Positions 37,345-50,795 of a DNA stretch of 64,000 nucleotides are shown here, piece by piece. The notes beneath the pieces were generated by a model. That model was given only the letters and a program-made list of their open reading frames with translations, was not told the origin of the DNA and did not search any database. The position numbers and the translations under genes are program-made. Each line of letters opens with the position of its first letter. Within the stretch, counting starts at the first letter, position 1. Source of the stretch: Nymphaea colorata (lineage: Eukaryota > Streptophyta > Magnoliopsida > Nymphaeales > Nymphaeaceae); the NCBI RefSeq assembly GCF_008831285.2, contig NC_045148.1, forward strand, positions 2,170,001 to 2,234,000. The letters are read 5' to 3'.

Positions 37345-38221
37345 CCATGATGATGATGATGAACATGATGATGAACTCACCAGCCCACAAGATAATGATG
37401 AGTCGTCGGCGAGCTCATGGGAGGGCCATAATCATGAGGGGGAAGAAGCAGAAGGGGGGGGGGGGGAGGAAGAAGACGACGAAGGAGAGGAGGCGGAAGC
37501 GGAGGCGAAGTCGGCGATGATCAGACAAAGCATTTGCGCCTCTGATCAGCGTGCCCTCTGCTTCCGCCCCTTTTAGTCTTCCCCTCCACTCTCTCTCCCC
37601 ACAGACTCGTGCTTCAATTAAGACCCATCTTCATGATCTCTCTCGCCCTCTTTTCCGGCCCTTCTGAACCTGGTGGAAGGCGATTCGCTATGGCGGTGAT
37701 GATGGTCCATGATGATCAATGCTGACATTCATAATGATGACCCCCGCGATAATCAATGATGGTGATGATGATGATGATCATGGCGACCGAGATTCGTAAA
37801 TCGCAATGATGGGTTGAAGCTGCGATCGCCGACGCGCCCACCGTCATCGCCATCATCGCCCCCTCTCTCGACCGGAAAAAACAATCGCCGGACTAAAATT
37901 TCGCACGACATTTTCTCTCGAGATTTGCAAGAGCTCCGATTTTTCCCTTTCCGGGGTTTTCTTTAGAAAATAAAATTAAAAACGAAAAAAAGAAAAAACA
38001 AATAATTTTCGTGGTCCCCGAATCATTTCGACACAGGAGAAGATCGAAAGGATCTCGTGGCTGCGGAATGTGGATCGTTCAAAGATTGTCTGACTCCGTG
38101 TTTGCATCTTTTTGCGCTGATGAATATAAAAAAGAGATCGAGTCTCGTTCAAATCTTTCCCCGCGAGGGGTCTGCAACTTTTGCGCTGTAAAGCATCAAA
38201 CAGTGTCGTCCCTGGATAGGG
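37345..38221. other. ZPR upstream region / PAP 3' flank
   Basis: GC-richer than average, with ATGATG/CATCAT trinucleotide-like runs (37336-37376 and 37690-37790), a poly-G run at about 37456-37466 and CT tracts. Probably ZPR leader and promoter, then the 3' flank of the minus-strand PAP gene. No gene called. Confidence 0.45.
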
Positions 38222-41200
38222 TCAATGTACGTTGGCAGTACACTGGTTCAGACCCCAAGATCTAGTCAGCCAGACCCGATCTGCTACAACTGATTCGTCG
38301 TAGTCGTTGCGGTGCCATGTCCACCCGGCGTGGGTGTCGTTCTCCACCTGCAGCAGTCCGTGTCCAAAGCTTGCTTCCCTGAAGACTGACCATTCCGGTT
38401 TCGGATCCATAAACCTAGAGAGAGAGAGAGAGAGAGAGCACATCAGAGGTCCGGTCTAAATTGAATCCAGTCCAGTAAAAGTTTGATCCGGCTAAAAAAT
38501 TTTATGCTAAAGTTTGGACATGTGTGATGATGCTTAAACAAGTGTGTGGTGATCTCAAGTCTGAGAGTCTCTGAGCATCTTTGATCTCTAAGATGGAAAG
38601 TTTGTGAATGGGGATCGAAGTTTGCATCCGTTTAGTTAGATCTGGTGAACAAATTTAGATCCAATACTTAACTAGATTCAGATACAGTTTGCAGTTTCAT
38701 GATTGAATCTAAATTCTGGTCCTATTTCTGGTTGGATCCAACAAAGATTTGATCCAATTTCATATGATTAACGGATGCAAATTCAGTTTTGAGAAAATCT
38801 ACTCAGAATTTGAGCCCGATTACATAGAATTTGATTAGTAAAATCTGATCCTAACGGCTTACTTCCCAACCTGATCTATTTAAGTAGTGGGCAGGGAGAT
38901 GATGCTTACTCTGTTGCTAGGCCTTCTCTGTTGCCACCATCTCCAATGGTGATGTGCACAGGGCCGCAGCTGTCCAATGTTCCATTATACACTCGATCCT
39001 GTGATCAACAAAAGAGACGCATCAGCAATTCAATTAAGATCTTCATGTCAACGCGATTACCATCTTTTCACTTCATATAAAACCAGCCAATTGTCTGCTT
39101 TCGTGTTGTATATCAGTGAAAGATGAAACAAAGCGATGGTGGCATTAGGCATTTGTCTACTGAAATTGTGGAGTTGCTCGAGTAAGAATAATCTCATTGC
39201 CAACCACCATTTAATGGCAGTAACAAGATGCCAAAGCTTCTTTTTCAGCAATGGAGAGGAAAGTGCCACAGAGAAAGTGTTGTATGCTGCATTGTCAGAA
39301 AGGCAAATTAATTGGAAGAAACTTGCAGAAGAGTTCGGCGCTCGCCTCCTCGAGCTGTTGTTGAGGGAGTGGAACAGCAGCGTTCCAAGATAACGCACGC
39401 AGAGGCAGTTCAGCTGCTTTAAAGAACCAGATCAGTACTGCTGCTGCCTTAAAGAGCGACAGATTGTACTGGCATCGCCGAAAAGTATGCCGCTGCTTCT
39501 TTCACTAGAGTGGTTGACATATGGCATGTGTGCAGCCGCATTAAATTTCTTTCACCAATATGTTCTATTGGCGTTTTTACTTGCAGTGGCCCGAAGGCCT
39601 GTGATCACGATTTAAACCATAACCAGCACGACCTTCAGCAGCATTTTCTGTGCACTATAAGTTCTGTCACTAAAGGTTTCACTGACGTTCTTTCCCTCTA
39701 GAGAATTAATGAAATACTTGTAGTTTGTAGTTACATTTTCAATGTAAAGAACATTATACAACTGTTATTAAAAGGTGTTTTATGAATCTATCCCAACTTT
39801 ATGAAACAATGAAAAACTATTTCATTTGTCAAACAAGTCATACATAGTGACAACAAGAATATTTTATGAATATACCCTAAAGATGTAGGATAACATAGTG
39901 ACAACAAGAATATTCTATGAATCTACTCTAAAGATGTACGATATTCATTGTTTTTTAATGAATTTATAAACTCACAAAGTGTTCTTGCTATCAAACAAGC
40001 TTTTAGTGTTACAATTGGGCCGGACTAAAACTATCACTCAATAAAGGACTTTTTTTCCTAGTATTTTCATGGTTTCGTCCAATACGAAAGCTTGCTTTTC
40101 CTTCTTATTAAGTTCAATCCGACGATTAAATCTGCTTTACGGGCAAATATGTTTGTAAAACGATCTAACAAGTTTTGGTTTACTTTGATCGTGATCTCCA
40201 TGAACTCTAAAAGTTGCCTATACCGATCTTGATTCAAGAAAAGATTTGTTAGGGAACTTACAGTGCGTTCATAGGCATGGACATGCCCTGCAAACACGAC
40301 ATCCACATGTGCATCATAGAGCAGACTCTCCATTGCCACCCTCATGTCCTCTCCTTCTCCTTGGTGAGCACTATTAGAATTGTACCATGGTGCATGCAGC
40401 AGAGCTACCAGCCAAGGTGTTCTCTCCCTATCGACGTTAGCCAAGTCAGCTTGAAGCCACTTGTACTGGTCCGAGCCGATTTCGAAGTCGGCGTACGAGC
40501 CGAGCATGACGATGTGAACACGTGGCATGTCGAATGAGTAATAGAGATTGGAGGTTGAGTTGCTCTCTTCATACGGCATTCGCCACCTAGCATTGTAGGA
40601 TTTGAATGGGTGTCTGGTGATAAGTGGGATCTTCTCAATCTCATGGTTGCCTTGAGTCACCATCCATGGCCGACTGCTGGACAGTGGCTCGACCAGGAGC
40701 CCAAATGAGTCCCACAGCGGCTGGTAAGTGTCGGCATAAGACAAGTCACCAGGGAGGAGCAGCACATCATAATTAGATTCTGCAATGTGTTGGAGTGTTG
40801 AGTGGGTCCATTCAGTCTGGCCCAAGTCACCTGCATTTTGGTTCCATGTACAAGCCATTAGAGAAATTTGGTAGTAATCCATTTCAGAATCTAGAGTTAA
40901 AAATTATGTTCTAAATCAAGACTCTATGATCTAAATCGAATTCATGGTCAAGTGAATCTGAATGGCATTTTTTTCTCTGTAATTTGCTAATGATCTAGAG
41001 TGGGAGTTTACCTTCTTTCTTTCTGTAGTATTTAAGTTTCATTGAAATACTACCCTGAAAGCAGTTTTTAGAAAATCCAGAACGAGTTTTGAGAATCGAA
41101 TTAAGCCAATGGAAATATCTTGTTGCTGTAACTCATAGAATTATAGAGAGAGATGCGGAAATTGGTAGCAACTTCTCCTCTTTCACCTACCTGATACTGC

Positions 41201-41800
41201 AAACTTGATGGGCAGCTGAGCAGGTGGAGTTTTTAAGCTGTACATTTTGTTTGGAGCACCACCACAACGATAATAGTAGATCGTATCTGGATCCAAGGGG
41301 CCAATAACTACGTTGTGTATTTGACCGGATTTGTAGAGGAAGTAGCGATACGTAGAAGTATCTCCGGTTGCAGATCTATCAAAGGCCCATGGAGACGTGC
41401 CATACTCTACTAAAGCTAGAGAATCATCATTTGTAATCCATGAAATTCTCATGCTGTCTCTCCCAACCAAGGATATATGGACCTGAACATGTTTCCAACT
41501 GTTATTATTCATATGTAATAAGAAAAGCGAAATTTAGAAACCAGAAATCTATCAATATGATGTCAGCTTGACAAAATTTCATGAGTCCATTTCATACTTC
41601 TTTGCGGTAGATCAACAAACACAACAAAATTATCTACTTGATATAAAACCAGAGATTTAATCAGCACATCCATCACTTACCTGCTGCTCTCTTTGGCTGT
41701 GTATGAGTGTAGATATGCATAATAGTTAAGCATATTGTGTTGATTTTGACATTTCTACTTTTTCCAAGATCCAATTGTTTGATTTTATTGATCGTGCAAG

Positions 41801-41898
<98 letters not shown>

Positions 41899-42315
41899 GA
41901 GCTACATGTGGGGCTTGTATGGGCAGTTAATCACACAGTCGCACCAAATTTCTTTGTTTAAGGGTTGGTTGACCCCAAACATGTGCATATTTATATATTC
42001 TTAATATATAGTTCCCCTCAATCATTTTGCTACGGACTTGAAAGGTCCAAGTCCTTTTGAATTAGTGCCCTTTAGCCCGCCACTGTAAGTAAATGCGAAA
42101 ACCACATAAAACTGGTGAGAGTCATCCCATCAACTTCAAAGGTAGTTGACAATGTAACATATAAAGCTATATTTTCACAATCAAAGGCGCAGTTGTCGCT
42201 CACTCCTTTGAAAAAATGACCTTTTACATCTTGTTTTGGGTACAGTTAATTAAGTTGATTCAACAACCTATATCGAGTTCACATATTCAACAATACATAT
42301 TTCATGAAGACTACA

Positions 42316-42388
<73 letters not shown>

Positions 42389-43976
42389 CCTGCAGTTGAA
42401 AATTTCAACTACCTCTCACCCACACAAATGGAAATAAAACATGGACATTTGGCCAACATCGACGACCCTACTCATCCCTCATATGGTTGGCTTCCTTTCT
42501 TTTGTCATGAGCATTTTGGTTTTGTTTATAGTATTTGTTCAACTTGTACTTAGTTTTGGTAAGTATGCTCTGTTCTTCGGGGTTTCTTTTGGCAAATAAA
42601 GCTATATGTAACTTTTTTAAGGCACTTTAGTAAATGTTATATGTAACTTTTTTACATATATAGTTTCAAAATTAAGGCACTTTAGTAAATGTTATATGTA
42701 ACTTTTTTACATATATAGTTTCAAAATTAAGGCACTTTAGTAAATGTTTTATGAATGTACCTCAATTTTTTAGGGTAGCTAATTTATAAAACAATAACAA
42801 ACCTGAACGGGCCCTAAAGTTTAAACTAATGGTGCTTTATCGCCTGGCCGCAACTGTCCAGGGAAACGCCGTGCTCGACACAATTGTCTTGGACGTATCT
42901 GTGACTATAAAAGAATAAAGATTAAAAGCTCAGGCTCGACAGAAAACAAAAGTATACCATCTTTATTCGCTTCACTAGAGTCGGCAATTACTTTTAGAAC
43001 TTGAAAGAATAATACAGAAAGGTGCGAATCTTTACATCTGTTAATATGACAAAGCACTAGCAGGAAGTTTTATCCAATGGCAAATAAACAGCAAATAACT
43101 CAGAAACGTAAGACATATTTTGGAAATTTTGTAACCAAGGGGTGGGTCAGCAGATAGAGATCTCCCCAAGATTTTATATTTGAGAGAACAGCAGATCTGC
43201 TAATAAAGCGTGACGCCTCGTCCTGCTTTGAGGAACGACAATTTTGGCATCGTTTGATCATAATCTCTCTATGTTTCCAGAATCTGAGTCCTTGGTGTTG
43301 CAAGAATTGTATCGAAAAGGAGATCTCAATGGTAGCCATTGGAAATTTTGTCTTCGTGTTTTTGTCTCTGTGCTTCACTACACTCCAACCTGCCAAGCGG
43401 CACCCCCGTGACACCCTCTCCCTTCTTCTGGCCGCAAAAACGTAGTTAAGTCTCTTGTAACATTGAGATTTTGATTGATTCTGGTAAGTAGTACTATTCT
43501 TTCTTTCAACATATAAAGATGGCTTGTCTCTCCGTCTCTCATATGGTTCAGAGGATTTATTCTTCTGATTTCATTCTTCTCCTCAGAATTTGAAGGAACA
43601 GTAATACTCAAGCAACCTATCAACCAAAACTCAAAAACTATTTGTAAACCCCAACCGAGATGTTGATCAGACGCAGTGGGATAAGCTGTGAATGAGCGCA
43701 TAGGTTTAGAAGGCTACGAAGACAAACTCGAGCATCCAGAGTCCAGACGAGGAGAAACATTCAAACCAAGTTCTGAAATGTTTTCTTCTTAAGGGAAATA
43801 ATCTCCTCGACGATACAAGAACTAATTAAACAGGGAAACCTAACCTGTTGAGGAGAGGGATCATCATCATCGGCCAGTTTAACGGCAACGTTTTTCCGAG
43901 GAGGAGGGCGATCGTATCCCCACGAGAGTTGGAATATTCCGGCGACAGCCACCAGGAAGAGGATTCTAGAAAGCAT
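38222..43976 (-). CDS. purple acid phosphatase A, five exons
   Basis: Coding exons: 43845-43976, 41191-41482, 40262-40830, 38910-38998 and 38222-38414. All phases agree, giving 424 aa, usual for low-molecular-weight plant PAPs (PAP18/20/21/22 group). Signal peptide is about 1-20, then YDRPPPR. A fibronectin-like N-domain starts VHISLVG. All seven metal ligands are present: D143 (GDLG), D170 and Y173 (GDLSYAD), N203 (GNHE), H287 (LHAPWY), and H324 and H326 (GHVHAYER). N-glycosylation candidates include N232 and N336. PAPs have a Fe(III)-metal(II) centre and release phosphate from esters at acid pH in the wall, vacuole or apoplast, often induced by phosphate shortage. The C-terminus is QCTANVH with no retention signal. 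Donors are GTTAGG, GTAGGT, GTAAGT and GTAAGC. It is the inverted paralog of the gene at 53352. Confidence 0.95.
39842..39945. repeat. 51-bp tandem duplication in PAP A intron 3
   Basis: ACATAGTGACAACAAGAATA occurs at 39842 and 39893, each followed by a similar TATGAAT...CTAAAGATGTA stretch. Confidence 0.85.
41802..41899. repeat. (TA)n(GA)n microsatellite in PAP A intron 1
   Basis: About 24 TA units followed by about 24 AG units, in intron 1, about 320 nt from exon 2. Confidence 0.95.
42316..42385. repeat. (TA)n microsatellite in PAP A intron 1
   Basis: About 35 TA units with one CA interruption. Confidence 0.95.
42602..42749. repeat. 55-bp tandem repeat, about 2.7 copies
   Basis: GGCACTTTAGTAAATG recurs at 42621, 42676 and 42731, joined by TATATGTAACTTTTTT and TAGTTTCAAAATTAA; the period is exactly 55 bp. 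It lies in PAP A intron 1. Confidence 0.9.
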
Positions 43977-45217
43977 TTTGCGGAATACCAAGCTGGGGCG
44001 TCTGTGGAAGACGGGAGAAATCAGACGGAACGGAAGGGGACGGGAATGTCGACGGAGAAGGGTCACATGCAAAGAAACGTTGCCGGAATGAGCCTTGAAT
44101 CTCTATGTATGTTCAAGGCTGAACCTTCCGGAAATAAATTAGGAAATTTTTTATTACAGCGCCCAGTATTTTGACAACAAATCCCCATTACAGGCTCAAA
44201 TTTTGTTCTTTTGATTTTAACCTCACTTTTACCAAAAACTGCCCCAAAAAGAGGCTCGAGTACCCTATGTATTTCAACGCTGACCTCTTAATAAGGAGGT
44301 CCAACGGGTGAGTACCCGTTGAGCTCGAGCTCGGCCAGCTCGAACTCAATTCTAGTTACATATAACTTGGCTTGTCCTCGATTCGTTTACTGAGTCCAAG
44401 CTCATGCTCTACTCATTTAAGCTCGTGTCCTTCAATATATATTTTATGCTTAATCTTTCTACGTTTGTATTTTAGCCATTTTAAGTTTTTGCAATTACAA
44501 AACTTAGTATTAGCGTTAAACTAGTCTAATCTAGTTGAATTCAAACTCAAGTTATCAACTAAGCTTGAACTTGACTTTTTTAAATTATGAATGGAGCTCG
44601 AGTCAAGTTCAATTGAACTAGTTTGAGTCGAGTTCAAGTTGGCTTGACTGATTGAGTATTTCTATCTCTTAAGATAAAAATTTTCTTCACTCTAATGTTA
44701 TGAATGATGGCAGCCTTTGTTTCAACAAGAGTCAATTATCTAATAGCAATGGTAGGCCTTGTTTGGCAGAGCAGGTTTGTCATGACCTATTATAAAAGGC
44801 CATATGTTATACACTAAAATGACCAAAATGCTCTGGTTGGTTAAATGAAAGACTCCTTCTATGGGGGTAGAATTAGAATTAAAAAAAATCCTTCTGCAAA
44901 AATTTAAACATGACCCTGTTATAGCAGTTGTCAACAAAAACGAAGCCCCTATTAAGAATTATACCTAAAAAAGATTCACTGGATAGAAATTTCCCGATAA
45001 ATTAATATCGGAATTAATCAATTTGGGTCACCAAAGTTGCCTTATACAAGCGCAAAAGGCGTGTCGGTTACAGTGATGCATCCGATCCAGATCAAATTAT
45101 GTCGTTTCCGGGTCCAGATCTTTAAAGCACGACCGGATTTTGATCTTTAAATTCAATATTGATCCAACACTATCGTCCTCCACGGAGTGCAACAGAAAAG
45201 GTAACTTATTTGGCTAA

Positions 45218-45442
45218 GTGGGGCGTTTGGATCACACTTACATCTGATCCGGTTTTTTGAAAACCTTTTTTTATAAAAACCGAGCCCTGATCAATTTTAA
45301 ATGATTTTTAAAAACCTTATTCTGAAATTTTTTTTCGAACCCAGTTTTGATAGCATCCAAATGCTTCAAAAACCTCGTTTGGATAGCAAACCCAGATTTT
45401 ACATTCAAAAACCTGGTTTTGGAGTGTCATCCAAACACTCCC
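45218..45442. mobile_element. Harbinger/Tourist-like MITE
   Basis: 225 bp. The left end GTGGGGCGTTTGGATCACAC pairs with the reverse complement of the right end, GGGAGTGTTTGGATGACAC. TAA flanks both sides (45215-45217 and 45443-45445), the PIF/Harbinger-type 3-bp target duplication. The interior is A/T-rich and non-coding. Confidence 0.7.
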
Positions 45443-45624
45443 TAAGAAAAAAGGGGCCGTTTAAATTCAAATCTGAGTCTAAACTTTCACAGCCATGAGT
45501 AAAGATGGCGCTAATAAATACGCTTTAATGTTGCTTCATATCTTTGACCAGGCCACTTATATCAAAGACAAAAAACCATATCACTTTTTTTTTTCAAAAA
45601 CAGATGACTTCATGTATTTATGAA

Positions 45625-45677
<53 letters not shown>
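45625..45677. repeat. (TA)n microsatellite
   Basis: About 25 TA units with one C interruption near the start. Confidence 0.95.
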
Positions 45678-45683
<6 letters not shown>

Positions 45684-47769
45684 GCATATTCGATTCATGT
45701 TGTTTTTTATGGAAGACATTGATTTTTCTGCTATAGAAAATTTTGAAATTATTAAGGTCTCCTTTAATTATTTTATTATTTAAAGAAACATATTTAAGCT
45801 CAAAGTTGATTAAAACTTCCTATTCACCCTCCCAACGGTGTACAGGCAAAGTCTGGGTTCTGGGAGGTTCTTTCCGGCTCACTCAGTCACTAGAAGGACT
45901 TGTAAAGTTTATCCACACAACCTGGCTTCCCTACAAGTGCAGTTATGATGTTAAAATTTTTTCTTTTTTCCTGTGAGACAAGCGATAATCAAGGTCCTTG
46001 CTTTAACAAGATGCTTCCAAGAAATCGTTTGCTGGAAAGGGAGATTCTCCATTAAATACATCCCTTTGATAACTATGGGCTCCAACACCTTCAAATTCCT
46101 GTAAAACCTCTCAATTTTCTTGTTCACTGAATTTGCAAGGCAGCTAGCCAAATTAAGGATATATATATGCATGGTTGGCCTTGCTGGCGAGTTAAGGGTT
46201 TTAAAAGGAATAAGATGGTTGGTATCATTCCGGTCATCCCCGGTTCTTGTCCACTAAATCCAAACTATTTTCTACTGCTCGTGGACCACTACTGTTTCTG
46301 GGCATTATTTCTTTCCTTCTTTTTATGGCACGCCTTATACTGGTTGATGTCCATTTTGTTATTCGGTTATGGCACTTTTTTTTGCTTGTTGTTGTGTATC
46401 TACTCATCTCCTCCCTTTTTATTGTGTTACTGTCTTGTATATTTCATTCTTATGTTTTGTTTTTACGGCTTGTTCTTGTATGTAAGGAACTTCTTGTTCC
46501 CAAATTTTGCGATGGATTCTCATTTTATCGTCTCTCTCTCTGTCTTACTTAAGAAAACCATTTTTGTGTATAAACCTTTCAAAAGTCATATCCTTATGCT
46601 TTTAATGTTTTGTCTTGTTTCGGGGCCTAGGTAGACCTACTATGCATGTTTAATTTGGATATGATACTTCTCATCATTTGTAGACTAAAAGAGTAACACA
46701 TCATAACATGAATTAATTTATGGTCTAAAAAAGTAACACATTATTTGTGGGAAGTTCATACTTTTGGAGATGCTATGCTCTCTTGGGGATTGTTTGCCTT
46801 GCACGGCTCATTATAGTTGTGATCTTGGTTTCTACCAACTGCTTCTTACATTATGGGCGACGATGTTGATTAGTGATAATTAAGCTTTTGGCCGACTTAA
46901 GGTCGGTAAACTAGTTATTTGCATCGGTGCCTAATCTCTTAGAAAACATTGAGAAAAAGCGGGTTGACCCTGATCACGTATACTATTATTAAATATTATA
47001 ACCAATAGCAACAGATGAATCAAATTAATGCTTAAACTAAATCAGTTGTCAAGATTATTCTTGATGATTCCTCATGTATATAACAATGTGACAAACAAAA
47101 CTAAAAGACTTAACAATATGCTTATTGCTGTTGAATTTAGAGAGAGAAAAATAGAAAATTAAAACTTATTTTTGGCAAAACCAATTTTTCATAAGGGAGT
47201 GACATCCCCCAGGTTATTCACAAAAAAAGTGTTTTGAACTGATTTAAAAAGCCATTTTTTTTTTATAAAACTATTTTTACAAAACCAATCTTTTTGGGTG
47301 TGTCATCTAAACTCTACTTTAGAGTTTAAAATTTTTCATATTTGAAAGGCAAAAGAGAAATAGGTTATGAAAAAAACGAAAGGAGAAAAAATAAAGGCCG
47401 CTGTAATTAGACTTAAAAGAAGAAAAGCATAAACAATGAAAAGTTTTATTTCTTGACGACTCCTTAAAGAGACAGATGTGGTCATTCATTAATTTCTTAT
47501 GCCAGAGATTCCCATCGGTTGCTTTTCACGGTTCACTTGCCTTATCTTCATTTATCAGTTCCGTGCTATCTTCTATTTTCTTGAACATGTTTGCTTCTGC
47601 TGCAAGTCATCACACTTGCCATCCATATGCTGTTTCATTTGTTACACATCTCACAGGCATGCTTTTCTTCTTAAGTTGAATTGCTCTTTACTTGCTAACC
47701 AAAAAGAAAAGTTGGTTTTCTATTTTCTACCGGTGATTTGCAATACTTGACTATTTCGGGTGCCTGGAA

Positions 47770-47990
47770 GAGTGGGAGACAGCCCATGCTTGTTCTTAGG
47801 GTTTAGAGATTCTTCGAGACCTAAGTGAACTTACGATTATGCCGAAAGTGGCGCTTGCTATGTTTTGGAATCTAGGAGCGTAATGCACTCTAGTGTGACA
47901 GCGACTATCAAAAGTCGAAATTCAGACCCTTTTCTTTGTGAGTCGCTTTACCATCTGGTTATGCTATGCCCCTCGTAGCTCTAACAGTAG
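47770..47990 (-). mobile_element. possible tRNA-derived SINE
   Basis: The minus strand reads GAGCTACGAGGGGCATAGCATAACCAGATGGTAAAGCGACTC, then GGGTCTGAATTTCGAC about 10 nt later, resembling the A-box/B-box heads of plant SINEs (CTGGTAAAG...GTTCGA). The B box is imperfect; the ends are not defined. Confidence 0.35.
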
Positions 47991-48900
47991 ATCATATAAA
48001 AACAACTAAATTACTCGTAAAAATCCCAATATTGATTTGGAAAAAGAAAACCAGCAAGAGCTCTATTGAAGAAGATGAATTCTGGTGTGTTGCTAAGCAC
48101 AAGCTTATAACTCAAGGAACAAAAACCTGATTCCTTTGGGTTGTAGTAATTTGACTTTGTTTTGTTCCTACTTCAGGGTCCTTCTGCATATCTTCCTTTT
48201 CATCTCTCCCCTAAATTAAAGGAGTCAAGCAATGAACTCTTGCTTTAGGGGGCATTCTAAATTTGTTTACAAAGACAACACTCTTGTGGGCAGAAGGTAG
48301 AGCTTGCATGGCCCTCACTTTAATTTTTGTTTAATTTATGTATATTTTTTAAAAAAAAATTACTTATTTTATATAAAAATTTTAAAAAATAATATTTCGG
48401 TCTTAGTAAAAATTTAAAACATTTAATTAAAAAATTTTTACTCTGGAGAAATATGTCCACGCCATACAAAAATGGCCGACGACGATATATCACGCACAAA
48501 CACAGTCTGCGCTCTTACGAGCGAGATCGCGGACTTTTGTCCGTTATTTACTTAAAGGTTTTCTCTATTTTTTTTTTTTATCCATGTTGCAATCAAACAG
48601 GGTGCCATATTACCGTAGACATTTGTCTGTCCTATTCACACACGGTGGATTTTTTTGCCCATAGGTCACACTGTTCATGAACAAAGATCTATGGATAAAA
48701 CGTCTGTGGATCTTTGTTTGTGGTAAACAAGCGCCCCTGGTGGTATGGTTCTTTCTCTTTGAAAGGAAATCCCCACTTCAAGCGCTTGTGTTGACAGTTC
48801 TTATTTTCTTACAGGTTCAAGCTTGCCCAACCCGAGCTCAGGCTGGCTGGACAGGGTCAACATGAGTTTCAGTTGGTCAACTTTGACTTGAGTTCGAGCC

Positions 48901-48936
48901 AAGCTCAAGCCCAAGCTCAAGCCCAAGCTCAAGCCC
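48901..48936. repeat. 12-bp tandem repeat, three copies
   Basis: AAGCTCAAGCCC occurs three times in a row. Confidence 0.9.
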
Positions 48937-50010
48937 ACCATTGGAGACTAAAGTCAAGCTTGATATGCATGGCCGGACTTGTAGCTTGCGAATGCTCCTA
49001 TATGAATCTGATTTCACGATCCAAATTCGATTTTTTTAATTTACTATCTGAATTTGAATCTGAATGCAAATTTTAAACTGAATTTGACCGACTTTAAAAT
49101 GTAATGGCATCAGGTATATGATAATTTACTTAAAATTAAAATCGATTCAAAAATCTGAATTCGATCGGATATTTATGCATATATAGATCCGAATCCTATT
49201 GGATGTCATTTCTTATCAATATTAAATTTTTTACCATACCTGTTTTTTGTTTTTTTTTTTGGAACATTTTGATTGGCTATCTGATCCAAACCTGCCACAT
49301 TGAGATCTACGTTGGGGATGGATGCTGAAATCCAAAACGGTGGATTTCAGATCCCCTTGGATCTGAGATCTAAAGGGAATCAAACTCGACCTTTAAGCTT
49401 GGAAAACCCTGCAAATGACATGAGAATGCTAATAAGTAGTAGTTGGATTTAGTAAGAAAATGAATGCATAATTGCACTTACGGTACAAAAATATTTTCTT
49501 ACCCAATTTAATGGATATTGGATTTTCAGGGACACTCAAATCTACATATAAAAAATTTGATTATATATCCTCCTTTGCATTTACACTAAAATCTCAATCT
49601 TATCGCTATTGAACATAACTAATATCCAAATAATCGGAGGAGAACGTAACAGCTACATCAAATCCGCCATTCTCTGATTGTGATGTTTATGATGTGCATA
49701 ACGTATCGAGGAGTAGAACGCCTCCCTCTTAAAAGTTTCATCACGGCATCTGACCGTTTATTTGGATTTCATTAATATGCTAATTTAATTAAGAATCTTT
49801 ATCTTCACCTAAGAATTTGTAGCCTGAACGGCATTTCTTCGATCGTGCTTGTTATTCAATTTTTTATATTTTTTAGTTATTAAATTTGTTTTTGTGACCG
49901 GGTACATAAATTTCTTGGGTCATATGATATACTTGGAAGTGGGGAAGATTAGCACTCTCTCCCTCTCCTTATTCCGATTCTCCAACTTTGAATTTTTTTT
50001 TTTTTTCCAT

Positions 50011-50795
50011 ATGGTACATGGATGTTAGAGTCAGAATCCAACGATATTTTTAACTTTCAAATCAAGGATATTTTGTTATTTGAGCATTCACTAATCATCC
50101 TCCAGTGAACGCCTTTATTATTCTCGTAAACTCCAGGCTGTTTTCGGTGTCTTATGGTGATGTTTCGTTATATTTCAACTTGCATATCTATATCTTCTCT
50201 TTTTTATGGTACATGGATGTTATAATAAGAATCAACGGTTTTTTTAACTTTCAAATCAAGAACATTTTGTTATTTGAGCATTCACTAATCATCCTCCAGT
50301 GAACGCCCTTATTCTCATAAACTCCAGGCTTTTGGTGTCTTATGGTGACGTTTCGTTATATTTCAACTTGCATATCTATATCTTCTCTTTTATATGATAC
50401 ATGGATGTTAGAGTCAGAATCCAACGATATTTTTAACTTTCAAATCAAGGATATTTTGTTATTTGAGCATTCGCTAATCATCCTCCAGTGAACGCCCTTA
50501 TTATTCTCGTAAACTCCAGGCTGTTTTCAGTGTCTTATGGTGATGTTTTTGGTGTCTTATGGTGATGTTTCGTTATATTTCAACTTGCATATTTATATCT
50601 TTTCTTTTATATGGTACATGGATGTTATAATCAGAATCAATGGTATTTTTAACTTTCAAATCAAGAATATTTTGTTATTTGAGCATTCACTAATCATCTT
50701 CCAGTGAACGCCTTTATCCTCGTAAACTCCAGGCTGTTTTCGGTGTGATATTTTGTTATATTTCAAGTTGCATATCTATATCTTCTCTTTTATGA
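50011..50795. repeat. minisatellite of four units in A-B-A-B order
   Basis: Units of about 180-215 bp start at 50011, 50216, 50394 and 50611 (ATGGTACATGGATGTTA). Units 1 and 3 share GAGTCAGAATCCAACGATA; units 2 and 4 share TAAT-AGAATCAA-GGT and AAGAA-ATTTTG. So a two-unit block was duplicated. Unit 3 has an extra internal copy of GTGTCTTATGGTGATG. Confidence 0.9.

Noticed and set aside
46167-46634. 155-codon plus-strand frame rich in Phe/Leu, looking like a membrane protein
   Set aside because: The sequence is simply T-rich; hydrophobic residues follow from that. No motif, no plausible splice context, and a second overlapping frame (46247-46552) looks the same.
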